Shown: positions 13,058-26,581 of the stretch, one piece after another
Numbering within the stretch: position 1 is the stretch's first letter
Layout of the letters: every line of letters starts with the position of its first letter
Assembly: GCA_964019055.1 (NCBI GenBank)
Contig: OZ025212.1
Location: forward strand, 5,276,766 to 5,340,765
DNA: 64,000 nt
Direction: 5' to 3'
Source: Anthopleura xanthogrammica
Taxonomy: Eukaryota; Cnidaria; Anthozoa; Actiniaria; Actiniidae
Notes under the pieces: model-generated
Databases searched by the model: none
What the model saw: the letters and a program-made list of their open reading frames with translations, nothing else
What the model was told of the DNA's origin: nothing
Position numbers and translations under genes: made by a program

Positions 13058-14111
13058 CTTTTTACTGATAGCTGATTGGTTGGAAGAAGAGGTGTCTTTT
13101 TTCAAGTGTGATGTCATTGGCTTCAGCTGATTGGTCAATTAGAACTTCACTTCAAACTATGTGATCAAACTGTGTGACTTTTTTTCAATTTTGTCAGTTG
13201 GCTTTAAAAGACATTGGAGACATTGACATTGAATAGGTTGTTCCGATTCCCATTTATGTTAGGTTCTAGAATTATTTAGGCAAAGTATAGGCCTATCATA
13301 TCATCTCTTTCCTTTGCGGGTCACGTGACTCACCAGTGATAAGCAGGATTAGCCTCGTGTTGTGTTATATTTAGTATATGTGCGTAAAACTTGTAAGTGT
13401 TTGTATTGTTAAAGTTATGATTTTCTACTCAATGTTGCTCACTATTACTCTTTATTGTGGCTATTTTGACACTCAAATGAGGCTAACCCTGCTTATATGC
13501 GCCCGCTGTCAATAAATCCAGCGGCTTAGTACGAATTAGTAAATTCTTATTCCGATGTACCACAATCAGTAGAAAGTACTTCGCGTCTATCTCTAAGGTA
13601 AACTATAATTTTCAATCTTAGGTAAGCAGATTTTCCTGTAGACTTTATATTGAATTTGTTCTATTTTATTTAAAATATTGACTTCCAAATACAAAGAAAT
13701 AATACTCAAGGAATGGTAATGGACAGCAGTTAAATAAGACAACATACAACTAGCAAAGTTAAATAATTTAATTTAAGATTAAAACGTATAGAATATATAT
13801 CAACAAATATAAGAAAATAATTCAAGATTTTTTCCATCTTCTTTCAAGTTCGTTTCCAAGATGGCGTCACGAAAATTTATTTTTTCTCGAGAGAATTTTC
13901 TGCATTCGAGGTATTTTGGAATTACTGGCTGATTATTCTATGTGACTAATCTGGCAAAGCATTCTGGTAAAGATATATAGTACGTGACGTCATCATGCAA
14001 ACGACCTTTCTAAGCCGATGACGTAACTCATTTCTTATGAAAACTGCCAACTCGGAATTGATTGGCTTGTTAAACAAAGGAAGGTGCAAAACAATATACA
14101 AAGAGGATTTG

Positions 14112-14371
14112 CACCACAGGTAGTCCAGTAGTGATTTCTTGTGTCTGCCACAGGCAGTTCAGTAGTGATTTCTTGTGTCAGCCACAGGTAGTCCAGTAGT
14201 GATTCCTTGTGTCTGCCACAGGTAGTCCAGTTGTAATTACTTGTGTCTGCCACAGGTAGTCCAGTACTGATTACTTGTGTCTGCCACAGGTAGTCCAGTA
14301 CTGATTCTATGTGTCTGACACAGGTAGTCCAGTAGTGATTGATTATGTCTACCACAGGTAGTCCAGTAGTT
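14112..14371. repeat. 34-bp minisatellite, about 8 units
   Basis: The unit is built on CCACAGGTAGTCCAGTAGTG followed by ATTACTTGTGTCTG, with a few substitutions per copy. The period of 34 is not a multiple of three. The 114-residue minus-strand open frame across it is a repeat artefact. Confidence 0.92.
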
Positions 14372-14650
14372 GTGGTCACGTGACCTCAATTATTAGGTGA
14401 TCTTTGATTCAAAATTCGTCTTCCTTTTTTATTCAGGCAGGACCTTCAATATAAGATTATCGAGTAAAGAAAAACTTTTTTGTGTGATTGAATGCATGGA
14501 AATTAAGCTCTTGTCATTTCATTAAAAAATCGCTGATATTAAACCACTCACAATCGTTTCCCTTAAACACAATTATCAGAAGATGTATAATGTATGATAT
14601 ATATAAAATCCAAAAATAGTTTCAAAATATTCTGAATTTCTTTTATATAC

Positions 14651-14910
14651 AATAAAACAAAAGATAGATTGAAGGTTGCGATCCCTCTTGAGCAAGGAGG
14701 CACTTTTACCACTAAACTCATTCGGCACAAACCAACCGTCCTCTTTCAGCGTTAAAAAAATACCTCCTGTCAGAGTCTTAAATAAAACAAAAGATTGATT
14801 GAAGGTTAAGATCCCTCTTGAGCAAGGAGGCACTTTTACCACTAAACTCATTCGGCACAAACGAACCATCACCTTTCAGCATTAAAAAATTACCTCCTGT
14901 CAGAGTCTTA
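14651..14910. repeat. 130-bp tandem duplication (two copies)
   Basis: Copies 14651-14780 and 14781-14910 both begin AATAAAACAAAAGAT and end GTCAGAGTCTTA. They differ at only a few positions, so the duplication is young. No gene inside. Confidence 0.92.
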
Positions 14911-17900
14911 AAGGATATGAAGATAGTGCCACAATTTTGATTTTTACCCCAAGGTTGCAATGCGTACAACTATAGGTCGCGACTTTAGTATTTTAAATAG
15001 GGTCCCACATGGGAAGGACTGTCCATGGTTGCTTAACACCATATGATATGATCAACAGTCTTACTTCCGCAAACCAGAAAGAACGCGGGCAATCAAAAAA
15101 AACGACAAGCCCACTGTAGGCGCATGCCAAGACAGGCAACTGCATGCCGCCTGTATAATCTAAGCATCTCAACCGAAGGTCTTCGAGGTTATCTTCTAAT
15201 TCATTGTTAGATAACTTTTGATTTCTGCAAGAAAATGTTATTTACAATAAGAGTTTCTTTGTTCGACCCGCTGGTGTTTTCTTTGGAAAAACGGGCCGCA
15301 ACGCAACAACAAAATGTAAACATTTGATTTTAATACTCTGCAAATTAGCCTTTGGTAAAAATGAGTTACCAGAGATGTAGATAATGTCTATAGTTTACGA
15401 TATCTTGCTTAACATCATCCAAGGCAGACGAATACAGATAAATTCGAGGCATTTATCAGTTGTAGTGTAGTGAAGGTTTTGGTACATGGTCAGTCCATTT
15501 AGAAGAGGTGCAAATAGGCCAGTATTGTAGGCACTCTCGCCTCCAACTAGAACTCACAGCGCACCGCTTTAATTTCATCGGATCCGCGCCCGAAGCAACA
15601 AGGTGTATTAATAGATTAAAATTGTCATCTTTCTGAATAATATTTATAACGATTAACGGTAAACACATGCAAGTAATAGTTTTATATCGCTCTGATATTA
15701 CCTTAAGCGCGGTGCGGTGTATTGAGCTTTTGCTTTTCGGTAAAACTGAAGACAAACAATTTTGCTGTCAGCCATGACATTTCGGCAAACGACCTGAAGA
15801 TGTCGGTAAGTTTTTTCGCCGAATACTAAACATCACCGAACTAACATCTGCAGATCAGTCTACAGTAGCTCCGAATAGATAATAACAGACAAGCTGGAAT
15901 CAGGAACTCTTTGAAATTATTCGGCTTTCTTAAAATTTCATGCAAAATCTCTTTTGGAATAAAATGGATTTTTCTGGATTTTTTATGTGATATATTTAAC
16001 AATCTTTTCTTTCATTCAGTCTTTACCTTCAGAATTTTTATTTCGTCGTAATTATTTGATATTTTCAAAGCATTCTCTCAGAAAATATGCCTTTCCCTTA
16101 GCCATAATGGCATGCCGCTGCCTAACTTTGGGTAGTGTTCAAAGCGGAAAACCTCGAAGAGAATATGATAATCCATTCACCAACATGTGTATTGTGTTTT
16201 CTGCAGGTTCTTGAGTCTCACCACACATTCCACCAGATGTAACAATGCATTCTACACGTGTTGGGCAATGAAAAAGACGTGCTGAGACCTGCTTTTTTAA
16301 TTCCCACGAAGGTGGCAAAATGTAGGGTTTCAGCAGGACCATGTGGAAATGCTAAAAACTGAACAACTACCTTTATACAATTATTATAACAATTACATAC
16401 TCCGGTACCAACTGGGGTTATAGAAAGGGTTATTCAGTCCTTAGACAGTTAATGGATTGAATTTTTTCGATTTAAAAGAATTTTTCGACGCTAAAGAATA
16501 ACGAGGGAGAAAACGCAGACACACAATATCACTACAACGACACTTGACTGAAATTATGGCCTTGAACATTTCTATCCACATTCCTATTCCTGTTTAAGCA
16601 GGGCCGTAGCAAGGCCAGAAATATTGGGGGGCCCTATGTCAAAAGAATTGGGAGTTACATCGGCCAACCTAAAAAAAAACGGCTAACCAAAAAAAATTGG
16701 AGAAAAAGCACGTTTCAACTGCGGAAGATTGTCTCTAGTTACTCGGGTATTCGGTTGGTAGTGAACTTGTGCAAGCAGCCGCGTCCCAATATTTGTCATA
16801 TGTACATCAATAATGCAGACGTTTGATAAGATCGGCTATTAATGACTGGGGTTTGGTAATCCAGTTAAGTTATTAACGACTGGGCATGCAATGAATATCA
16901 TGTTACACATTTCCGTCGAAGCATTGTTAAGCTCGCATCATGCAGACGGTGGCCTTTGAATGCCATCCTCTAATGCCATACATAGCGGTCGGTTAAGATG
17001 ACATTACTTGCAAATACAGGTCGTTTTGTAGCGGAATATAAAACACAAAACGCCGGAACAGCTTGCGGCACTGCCTTTCCAATGCACGTTCATCGTTTCC
17101 AGACGATTGCTGTCGAATGCCAAAGACAGTCGTGACATAACTTGCTACTGCAAGTTCACTTGCATAGGAATTTCTGACTCAACACACACTTGACTACATA
17201 ACTGCTTTAGGCATTTTTAGTCCTACTTAATTTGAATTATTATTTACCATCTTTTTCTCGGCTGTCCTGTGGCATGCATACGAATTGTGCACGTAGAATA
17301 TTGTGCATCGCAAGCAATGGAAGAAATGATTCGAATTCTCGCGCGCGTGTGTGGTAAAAAGATCGAGTCTGCATGGAAAGCAGGCTAGTGATAATGAAAT
17401 ATGCAGAAAAGAAGGTGTAGATAGAACTAATGATTTCCGGAAAGAATCATGACACGAGCTGAACCATCAGTTAAACCCGCAAGAATTTTAGTTTAAGCAA
17501 CGAATTGATTTTGAAAGACAGAGAGATGAAAGTTCTAAATTCTAAACCCGGCAATGATTGATGTGCACGTCGAAGGTTAGGGCGCCATGTCAGTTCGAAT
17601 ATTAGGAAATTATTTGGAAATTATCTCAAACTAAAATGCCCCGGAAATCTTGAAAATTTGCATTGTAGACCACACGGTAAGTTGAGCTATGAGCAGAGGA
17701 AACAGGTTAAATCCTACTTGAAGGAAAATCGATGATTCGCTGTACAAGAGCATAAAGGATTGGGTTACAACCAGACGAGCAGAAGCGTTCACAGGCGTCA
17801 ATGTAATATTTTTTGACAACGTTAATTAAAGTGGCTAGCTGAGGGCAATCTGGCGTTTCACCGGTCGCTAGCCGCGAAGTTCCTGACAACCAAGGGGAAT

Positions 17901-19182
17901 AGCTGTAGCAGTGCTGATAAAAACGTCGATAAGAATCTAAAAAAATACAAGATAATCTGCATGGATCTGTTTAGTGTGACCTCAGACTTCAGTACTTGGT
18001 TACATATAAAACCATAATCATTGCATTGTATCTGTGTAGGAAGAAAAAGGCTAAATTCAAAGAAAAACTAACCCACGAGTGTAGAAATTGACAGGCCAAT
18101 AAATTGTAACTCTTTTTCTTTCATAATCTTTTTATTTCTTCGTTATTAACGTGAAATGAGAATTCAGATGTTTAAAACATTTTAAGGTATGAATTTCTTG
18201 TGGTTGGGCTGGGTTGGGTTGGGTTGGGTTAGGGTAAATGAGTAAGTGTAGTATCGAGCGCTGATCTGTCAGCTGAGCACAAAAAAACGCTAATTGAGCC
18301 ACTTATACGATGTTTATATTATCGTGCTTGTTATGCGGTTACCTTTGTGGAGGAATAGTGAAGAATTATTGTAGTCATTATGTCTGCACAATGTAAAACA
18401 ACCTTGGAATTTAACCTCGCTAGTTATCTCATTCAATTATAAATTCATTGTGTTTGAATGAAGATATTTCAAAGGCAAGAAGTTTTAGGGTTTTTTCGTG
18501 AACTCGTACAGAAAACAATGTGTGTGACTGAATGGTTGCTGATGTCAGCACTACGTGACGTCATATTTAATCACGCAATACAGTAATTATTTAATAAATA
18601 AGAAAATCATTCAAACCAGCCAAAGACTAGGCGAAATTCTCCGAAATGATATAGGGCTGTAGAAATACAGCATTAAAAAAAAATAAAAAATAAAAAAATA
18701 CAGATTTATGGGGAATACGGATTTCTTTCGGTTTTTATGGACTTCCATTCGGCGCGTGACAAATCAACTTGGCGCCATAAAAAAGGTATCACATGAAATA
18801 GCACTGTAGTGAAACCATTGCAGCAACGACTGACTGGTTGTCATTCGAAAAACTCTTACAGGCCGACATCTTTGTGACGTATCTATGGCGTAACCTCGTA
18901 CAACCGACAGGAAATGATGAAATAATATATTTCGTTTTTTTTTCCTGAATTTAGGTTACACAAATGAATCTAATTTTGCTTAGAAAACGTGGTATGAAAT
19001 TTACTGGTATGAAATGTTTTGATTGAAAAGAAGTTGCTTAAAATAGAAAATGACGTCATAGTCTCTGTAAAACCCCACACCGGCCGGTCGCGGGCTGATT
19101 GACTGTCGCTTCGAGCTCCCTTGGATCGAACGCTTGGTCACACAGTCACATTATTACCATACTGTGGCACCTTAATGGAACG

Positions 19183-19236
19183 ATGCTGGCCAAGTACGGC
19201 TGTCTTATTATAGCCGTTCTAGTATTATCAATAACG
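19183..19236 (+). CDS. Orphan signal-peptide exon (possible alternative first exon of the TNFR gene)
   Basis: ATG opens an 18-codon stretch, MLAKYGCLIIAVLVLSIT, with a basic n-region and a strongly hydrophobic core typical of a secretory signal. A perfect donor GTAAGT follows in phase 0. No later exon that would continue it was found before 24647. The next cysteine-rich exon, at 26034, also begins in phase 0, exactly like the gene's own signal exon at 24647-24685. It may therefore be an alternative promoter and first exon, the remnant of a duplicated receptor, or chance. RNA-seq junctions would decide. Confidence 0.4.
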
Positions 19237-22200
19237 GTAAGTTTTTCAAATATTTATATCTATACGTAGATTTAGACTTCAAATTTTTGCTTTGCTGCGA
19301 AGGAGATGTCATTAATGGGTTGATAATTCATTCCCAAAAAAACACTGTCGAGAGAACATTATCGCCATTGGTGAAAGAAATATTCCTGGACGATATCCTT
19401 CGCTTTTAGGCTGTATTTTAGTTAGATTTCACGCTAAATTTCTAGTCGTATCTTTGAACAGTAGGTAGACCTGCAACATGGATTAATTCAAAGACCAAAA
19501 AGAGCATTAGATCGACGAATATTTACATGATGATTATTCCGAGCCGAGTGCAAACCCTGACAGTGTCACTCTCACCACTAAAATTAAGCTTATATCGTCT
19601 ACAATTTTTCAGACAGATTTGTGTGAAACCCGGGCTTAAGTGGGGGGTTTTTAATGGTTTATTTTCGAATGGTTTTCTTTTCCTCGTTTGAGACGCGTTT
19701 AAATTATAGCTGATCGAAGGAAATCGAGGTCAGAACTCGTGGTAGAACTACGCAAAGGACAGAAACACATGTGACAACATGGCTATGGTCAAATGAATTC
19801 AAATATTTGTTTAACTCCTCTCTTTCGTACGATATATATTGCTGTGGATTCTGAGATCTTTATTATACCTTGAAGTTCTATTACAATTGAAGTAATTTTT
19901 ATCTCTTTTGCATCACGATACGATGTGATAATGACTAAGTAAGCCTGAAAACCTTGTTTGATTGAGGAGGATTGTTCACTTTTGACAACAAGCTAGCGCC
20001 ATTTTGCTTTGCCAGCTCGCTTAATAAACTAAGAAATTATCGAATTATTCCTTTATGGTAAGAGGTTTTTTCCTGAAGGTGGAGAAAAGGAGATAACATG
20101 GCTTTGTTTTTATGTAGCTTTGGAGTTCAAAAAACAATGTGTTTAGCTATGTTTTTACTTCGAGCTCAGCGGGAATTCTGTTTGACATATTTTCAAAACA
20201 TCTTAGCTTCGAGAGTGACGTCCAAAGGGACACGAAACCCCCTTTTTAAAAAATTTCCCCAAGTATGTGTCCTAAACTCTTGTTAAGGAATCTTTTCGGA
20301 ATAGTTCAAGCTCAACTCGAAGTGTTATTGCCCAACACTTGCTGAAAGCTTTTCTTTTCGGTTCGTTGGCCATTGACCCTCCCACAATAGTTCTTGTTCA
20401 AACTTGCCCAGTAAGCACATATTTTAGCTAGACATTTTCTTTCATGATTTCGATAACTTCGCGTCATATTACTAAATAATTGACAGGAACTGTAAGTTTA
20501 CTTTTAAAATGTGTAAGCAGATCACAAAACTCGAGTGAAATCGAATTTTCACAGGAAGTATTTTGTGGTCAATATACTGGCACACGAATGTGATATTTTG
20601 ACAGATATTATGATTCGTTCAAAGAATACAAGTTCATTAGGAATCTAAGAATCCTTGTGCCATTTTCAATCATTCCAAGACTATATTTGATTTTTTCAAG
20701 GCTACTTTAATGGCTTAGGTAAATATCAAAATCATGTTCGTACTCCCATTGTACAAAATATTACTTTATCTCAAGTAAGATAATTAGCTTAAATGCTTCG
20801 GCAAAAAATAAGAACATTTCTCTTATCTCCAAGTGTGTTTTTGTTGTTTTTTCACTGAAATATTAGTTACTAAGGACCAAAAATGAAGTACCATGCGTAA
20901 AAATTCACATTACATCTTTTCATCAGCGGTAGGATTTCCTAAACAAAAACTCCATCAAGAATTTTGAATTCTTTTCGTGTCGACTTTTGTTTGTTTTTGT
21001 TATTGGTTTCTCTGTTTGAAATAGTGCTGTCATCTTTTCTAAAGAATCACAGGGCTTTATTCCAACCTCAATCATCACACTAAAATAACACAATCCATCT
21101 TGCTTCTTCAAGCAAGGATGAACCTCAATTTATCCGGCTCTCTACATATTTATGATATTTTTATTTTTTTCCCCCGTTATAATTATAGTCGTATAGTTCT
21201 ATTTATTCGGTCCTCAGCGTGCTTAGATACTTAGATAGTGCGTGGCCCAAAAACGAAATTTCCACCGCCTCTTCGATCTATACATGTATTCAATTTCGGC
21301 CATTAGTTGACTTTGTTTCCGGCTACGTCTGATATTTTTTACTGCCATTCCACACGTAATGCAGTGTGTAGATTCTAAAATGTTTATCAGTACACAGAAA
21401 ATTATGACCATTCTCAAACAAGGACAAATTTGTGTCACGTTGGTGGAATTTCAGTTGGTATAAATAGATACAGTGATCTGCAAGTTTCAAAATGATTGCT
21501 TAAAAAAACCAGGGTTTTCTTTATCGGAGTGCAATCTAGCCTTGTCTCATAAAAAGGTTTCAATTTTCATGCAATCGTTTGATGACATTTCGAGTTGCTT
21601 TTTAAAAAGTCACGAATAGCTTGTTTTGGCGTTCAAGTTGTTAAACTAAACCAAAAATATGTTAACGGACATTTTTGCTCACTAGACCCTTGAAAGAATG
21701 TTCAAATGAGTATAATTAGAGAAACCGACTTGTGCCAAAAATGTCGTTTTATTACAATATTTCCTTTTAGAACACCAAAATAAGCTGTTTTATTTCCCAA
21801 ATCGTCTTAAGTAAAGAAGTTTAGTCAAGGTAAAGGACGAAATTTATGCAGGATTCCCAGAAATTTATGCTCCACTTCACTTTTACTTCATTTCCAATGA
21901 AAATAAACTACTATTAAGTTTACAGCAGAGTTTTGGCTAGTAGTAAGCAAAATATAACTTCATTCCAAAACGATACTCATTATTTATTTAAAACTTTAGG
22001 AAAATTTTCTTTAATTATGATAACTAACATTTTTTTAACTCAATGACTGCTTAAGGTAATTATTGAAAACAAGATATACTTGAAATGTTTTTGAATAATG
22101 AGTTCAGTAACGGCCGAGTTCGAGGAAATCCGCTTGACAGAAACAAAAAGAATCCACTTTGCAGTGTACTTCTTTATCAGGAAGATCGATAAGCCCATGG

Positions 22201-24646
22201 ATCTTAATTGATATTTTGTCTGAAACGAGTTTATCAGCTTTTCTACTCCTAATTCTCTCTCATAACATTTTACAAAAACACCTCAAATTAGTATGTATAC
22301 ATTTTCTGCTTTACTGGTATTCCAAAACACCTCAAGACAACGATAATATCTCAGAATCTAGACGCCATAGCTATCAGCTTTAACTTTCCCTCGGGAGTGA
22401 TTTCAGAGTCATTTAAAATTCTGTTTTATTAAAATGGTTTCCCTAATATAGTCGGAACTATAGAAAAATATCTATATCCTACTCTTATGGTCAATATTTT
22501 AGCTTGTTGAAGATATTATCATGGTTTTCTTTCCTGCCTGACAGGTTTTCTATGTTTAAGAATTTGATGTTGTTCACGAGCGAGTAAAACTATTTTCGTC
22601 TTGTTTCACTTTAGACTAACCTTTCAGATGCTGTAGTAGTCACTGTCACTCAAAGCACATATCTTTTGGCACATTTCACCTTTTTAACCATCAACCTACG
22701 CAAAAGTTTTCAGAAGTTTACACATATTTGTCATTTTATTTTCTTTCACTTTAGTAATTGCTTCAAAATTTTCAAAAATATTGTTCAAGAAACACAGATA
22801 AACTTAATAATTATGAATAAATTTGAGTTTTTTTAAAGTCATTGTTTCAGATTCTGTTCATTTTCTGTTATTATTATTTTCGGGTTTGCGTTAAATAAAA
22901 GAAATTTCTTTCTAAATGTTAAAACTAGACGTCGTTCTTTGACTGTCAAACTTATTTTAGAGAAGAATTTACGTATTCAAGGCATTTTTCTCGATACCAG
23001 ATAAAAGATTCAACCTTCGAGCTCGCTGAATGACCTTGTATGCAACAACGTGTCCATACAAGTATCGCTTTCATTTCGAAAACTTGTTTACGACAAAACT
23101 TTACTCTACTAAATCTAATACCCAGTTAACTACTTCGTAAACTCACCGGATTAATCTATTTTTTGTTTTGATAGTTTTTTCTTCCTGGAGTGAATTCGAG
23201 AAACTCATAATTGGTGGAAGGGTAGGAGTTTTTTCGAGTCAGGAACGATAGTTCGCCATTTTTCCCTAGATTTATTAATTAATTTTTTCCCTCGACATTT
23301 TTTTTTGAGGTGAAGTTGGTGATGGTATTCGATTTCTTTAAAAACAAACATTTTCAAGGGTATGACAGCCAGATTTCTTCACGTCACGCTATGAGTCGAG
23401 AGCTGTCACCGCTGTTAAGCCATTTTACTTTGTACATCATTGTTATTAAGACAGTTCTTGTAAACTCATCTTAATCTCTCAAAAATTCCTAATTTTGAGC
23501 TTAAAATTATATCTCATCTGCATTGTTGTTGTTCTCTTATTATGATTTAATCATTTCTTCGAGTTTTGGATGGTTTTAGCAATATTACTAAAAGGTTAAA
23601 TACGCTCAAAGTCCAGCAGAAGTAAAATTCGTTTTTACTCGCCATTCTATCAGCAAGCATGTCATTCATCGTATAACCTTGGGTCATCAGTGCATTCAAA
23701 GGTGGCTCTTTGCCGAAGCTGTACGGCACCTGTGCAAGCTATTGTCACAATTAAATCTTTCATATCATCTGTCGACAGTTTTTCGTACTTCTGAACTTCA
23801 AAGTAGGTTAAGTTTTGGAAGAGCTTTTAAATTATCTGTGGGAAATTTTGCTAATGGGATGATATGTCTCAGCTGGGCTTCTTTATGGACTAAATTTTCC
23901 TTCCCGAGCAAATTCATCTTTCATATCTAAAAACGTCTGATTGTATCTCAAAAAGTCAAAAAAATTCGGCCCCAACAAGTAGAATTTTATCTGAAAAGTA
24001 AATTCAAACCCAGTAAAATTAAGACATCTCCAAATCCTAAAGTTTTGGAGATTTTTAATGAGCGGAACAAACAGAGCTCATTAACAATTCATTAGTTGAT
24101 TGTTGGCTACCGGGCATCATAATTAGAGACGAGAAAAATTCACGTTGCAAATAAAACTGTCCTCCACATTGCTAAAGCCCACTGACCAAAGGTCAGCAGA
24201 AAACGTCCTAAACATATCCCCTCTAAGGAATTATGACGAAGTAATGGTTCGTATTACTGCAGATGAAATCAAAGAGTGAAGTCGGTGGACCACACTTTCT
24301 TAATAAGGCTTCGATAACAATAATCTTAGAAAGACAATACTAACAAAGTCTTGGCGTGTGGCATGGAGTTTAGCGAGCCTTTCCAAGGTCGTAGTGGTCA
24401 AACTCGGGACTTTCATGAACAGCTATACGTCTGAGTTATTATTGATCACAGTATTTCTATCACGCAACTCGTGAAGTCACTAAAAGATCGAAAAAAGTTA
24501 GCACCATTCGAGTGGACTTCTTAGTGCATAGATGCCCAATGACTTCTGTAGCCAATCTGTAGAACCAAACTTGAGGGACATTCTGGCCCAGCTGTTGGTG
24601 TCATCAATTTGGAAAATTCACGTGTGCAGATCTTAAACTACCTACA
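19237..24646. other. No supported gene
   Basis: AT-rich sequence with stop codons in all frames at short intervals. Open frames such as 20098-20286, 22159-22383 and 23679-23930 show no domain, cysteine spacing or splice-site pair. If the exon at 19183 belongs to the TNFR gene, this stretch is its first intron. Confidence 0.45.
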
Positions 24647-26529
24647 ATGGATCGCTTTAAAATCATCCTCGTGCTTTTCTCAAGCGTACGTATAATTGTA
24701 ATAATTTTTATTCTTATTTTTTAATGTACAAATTTATGTTTAAGAAATTGTGTAGATTATTCCTCTTTTTTTTTTTTTGCTTCACGAAAGTTGATGAGAT
24801 TGACGAGTGTGAAGAAGACGAAACTAGCAACATTTTATTTCTTTTCGATGTGATTATAGATGGACAGATAGAAATAGTGTTTCCTGACACTACATTTATT
24901 GTGGTGAATTATATTCTAGAGAAAAAATATCTCGCTTCATGCAACCCTTTCATGCAAGCCTTTCATTCCGCATTCTCTCTTGCGAACGTAATAATTCAGT
25001 ACTCAAGCTCCTAAAGAAAAACCGGTCTAAAAATTATGCTTCCTTCTTCGTTGATTCTATTTTGACATTACATTAAAATCTAGGCATTTTTCTGTCTTTA
25101 TTTCTAAATGTCCACAAGGAAACATCCAGTAATCGATTTCCGCCATACTTGTCAAGGCTAACGCGCGTCGACACGTCTTGGCGCATCAAATAGAAGCTGT
25201 CACAAAACAGCATTCTATTTCTTTAATTAAAAACTCCTTGGTCTTTGCTACAGCTTTTAAATTATCCACCATCTTTGTGTTTTTAGATAACGTGTGTCAA
25301 TCGAACAATTCATTTAGATTTTCGCTTTATTGTTTCAAATTTTTTTGGGGAAAATTAAATAACTTGTACGTGATATTAAGATACATAATTTTTAAAAGGC
25401 TAAGATTGCGAAGATTGGTTTTAGTGCCATACTGGAGACATTTGTCTGTGGATAGTTTTTAAGGTGATTAATTTACAATGCCAAATTCCTAGTCAGTTCG
25501 ATTCCGGGTTCCTTGCTCGCGATTAACTATTTTGAGGATGATTTGCGATTTTCTTGCTGCAGACTCTGGAAGATTTTCGGCGACCAAATAATGTTTTGTT
25601 TCCAAAAAGTCGCGCTCCTAAGGCTTTCGTCGAGATTTTTATAGCTTAAAGAACGGCTAAACTTCTTCATTTTGCATCCGTCCTTCGAGAACAATTGAGA
25701 ACTTAACGTTTGTTTTTGCAAAGGAAAGAAAACTGCAGCTCGAGAAGCCAGAAAGGAAAAAAGACGGGGAAGGAAAAGAGCAGAGAACCGAATAACGTCC
25801 CAAAGGATCGCAGCACCTTCTCATTTTTGCCCTTCTGAGCTGCAGCTCAGTTTCTCAGTAATGACACTCCTCGTCGCTCCATTCCTTCGGGCAAGTTCAC
25901 GCCAAAGTTAAAATTTTGCTCTTCAAATCCCAATGCAAACTCATTTGATTCTTCCATCCCTAGCTCTCATTACACATTCAACAGAATACTTAGAACGTGT
26001 TAGAATCTAAACCATCTTTTCTTGTCTTTGCAGGTTATATATGCGACTCATATTTGCGGCTTGTGTCCAGCTGGATTCTTTTATAAGGGATGTTTAAATA
26101 ATTCGTCTCCAATTTGCGAGAGATGCCCGGAAGGCACGTTCAAAGCTGGTCTAAATGGACTAAGACATTGCACAAAGTGTAAACATTGTTCAGCAAGAAA
26201 TACCATTGTAGTTAATAAATGCAATGCAACGTATAACACGGAGTGTCGATGCACAGACGGTTATTATTTCGATAAAGAAATATCACAGTGTAGCAGATGT
26301 TCAAAGTGTATAGGAAAAAATAATGTAGTGGTAAGGAAATGCCACGGTACTGAAAACACGGAGTGCAGATGCAAGGACGGTTATTACTTCGATACCGGAG
26401 TATTGTATTGTAGCCGATGTAGCAACTGTAAGAGAGGCCAGGGAGTGGTCAAGAACTGTACGCGAAGGGCGAACACAAAATGTGTAAGATGTGTTAGGGT
26501 GAGTTGAAGCTGAATTTCGTATATATAAT

Positions 26530-26581
<52 letters not shown>

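Larger units (their letters stand above)
13058..19182. other. Non-coding region with tandem repeats
   Basis: Holds the gamma-subunit 3' UTR (probable AATAAA at 13511), a 34-bp and a 130-bp tandem repeat, and otherwise unrecognised sequence. At 16600-16650 the phrase GGGCCGTAGCAAGGCC resembles terminal sequences of DNA transposons, but no second end was found. At 18205-18230 GGGTT units are repeated five times. Minus-strand open frames at 15456-15755, 16139-16342 and 17631-17889 are not recognised. Confidence 0.45.

Noticed and set aside
14035..14379. Possible 114-residue repeat protein (TTGLPV / WTTC units)
   Set aside because: The DNA repeat has a 34-bp period, so coding phase shifts between units; substitutions show no codon pattern.
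16139..16342. 67-residue minus-strand open frame (MVLLKPYILPPSWELKKQV...)
   Set aside because: Amino-acid composition is protein-like, but no family is recognised and no splice sites or neighbouring exons support it.
17631..17889. Minus-strand open frame containing NPILYAL, reminiscent of the seventh helix of rhodopsin-type receptors
   Set aside because: The residues before the motif are charged and Cys-rich rather than hydrophobic, the possible sixth-helix stretch is in another frame, and no other receptor segment is found.
24724..25014. 96-residue plus-strand open frame after the TNFR first exon
   Set aside because: Lies inside intron 1, reads through a T tract, and has no domain; the proper donor at 24686 ends the exon before it.
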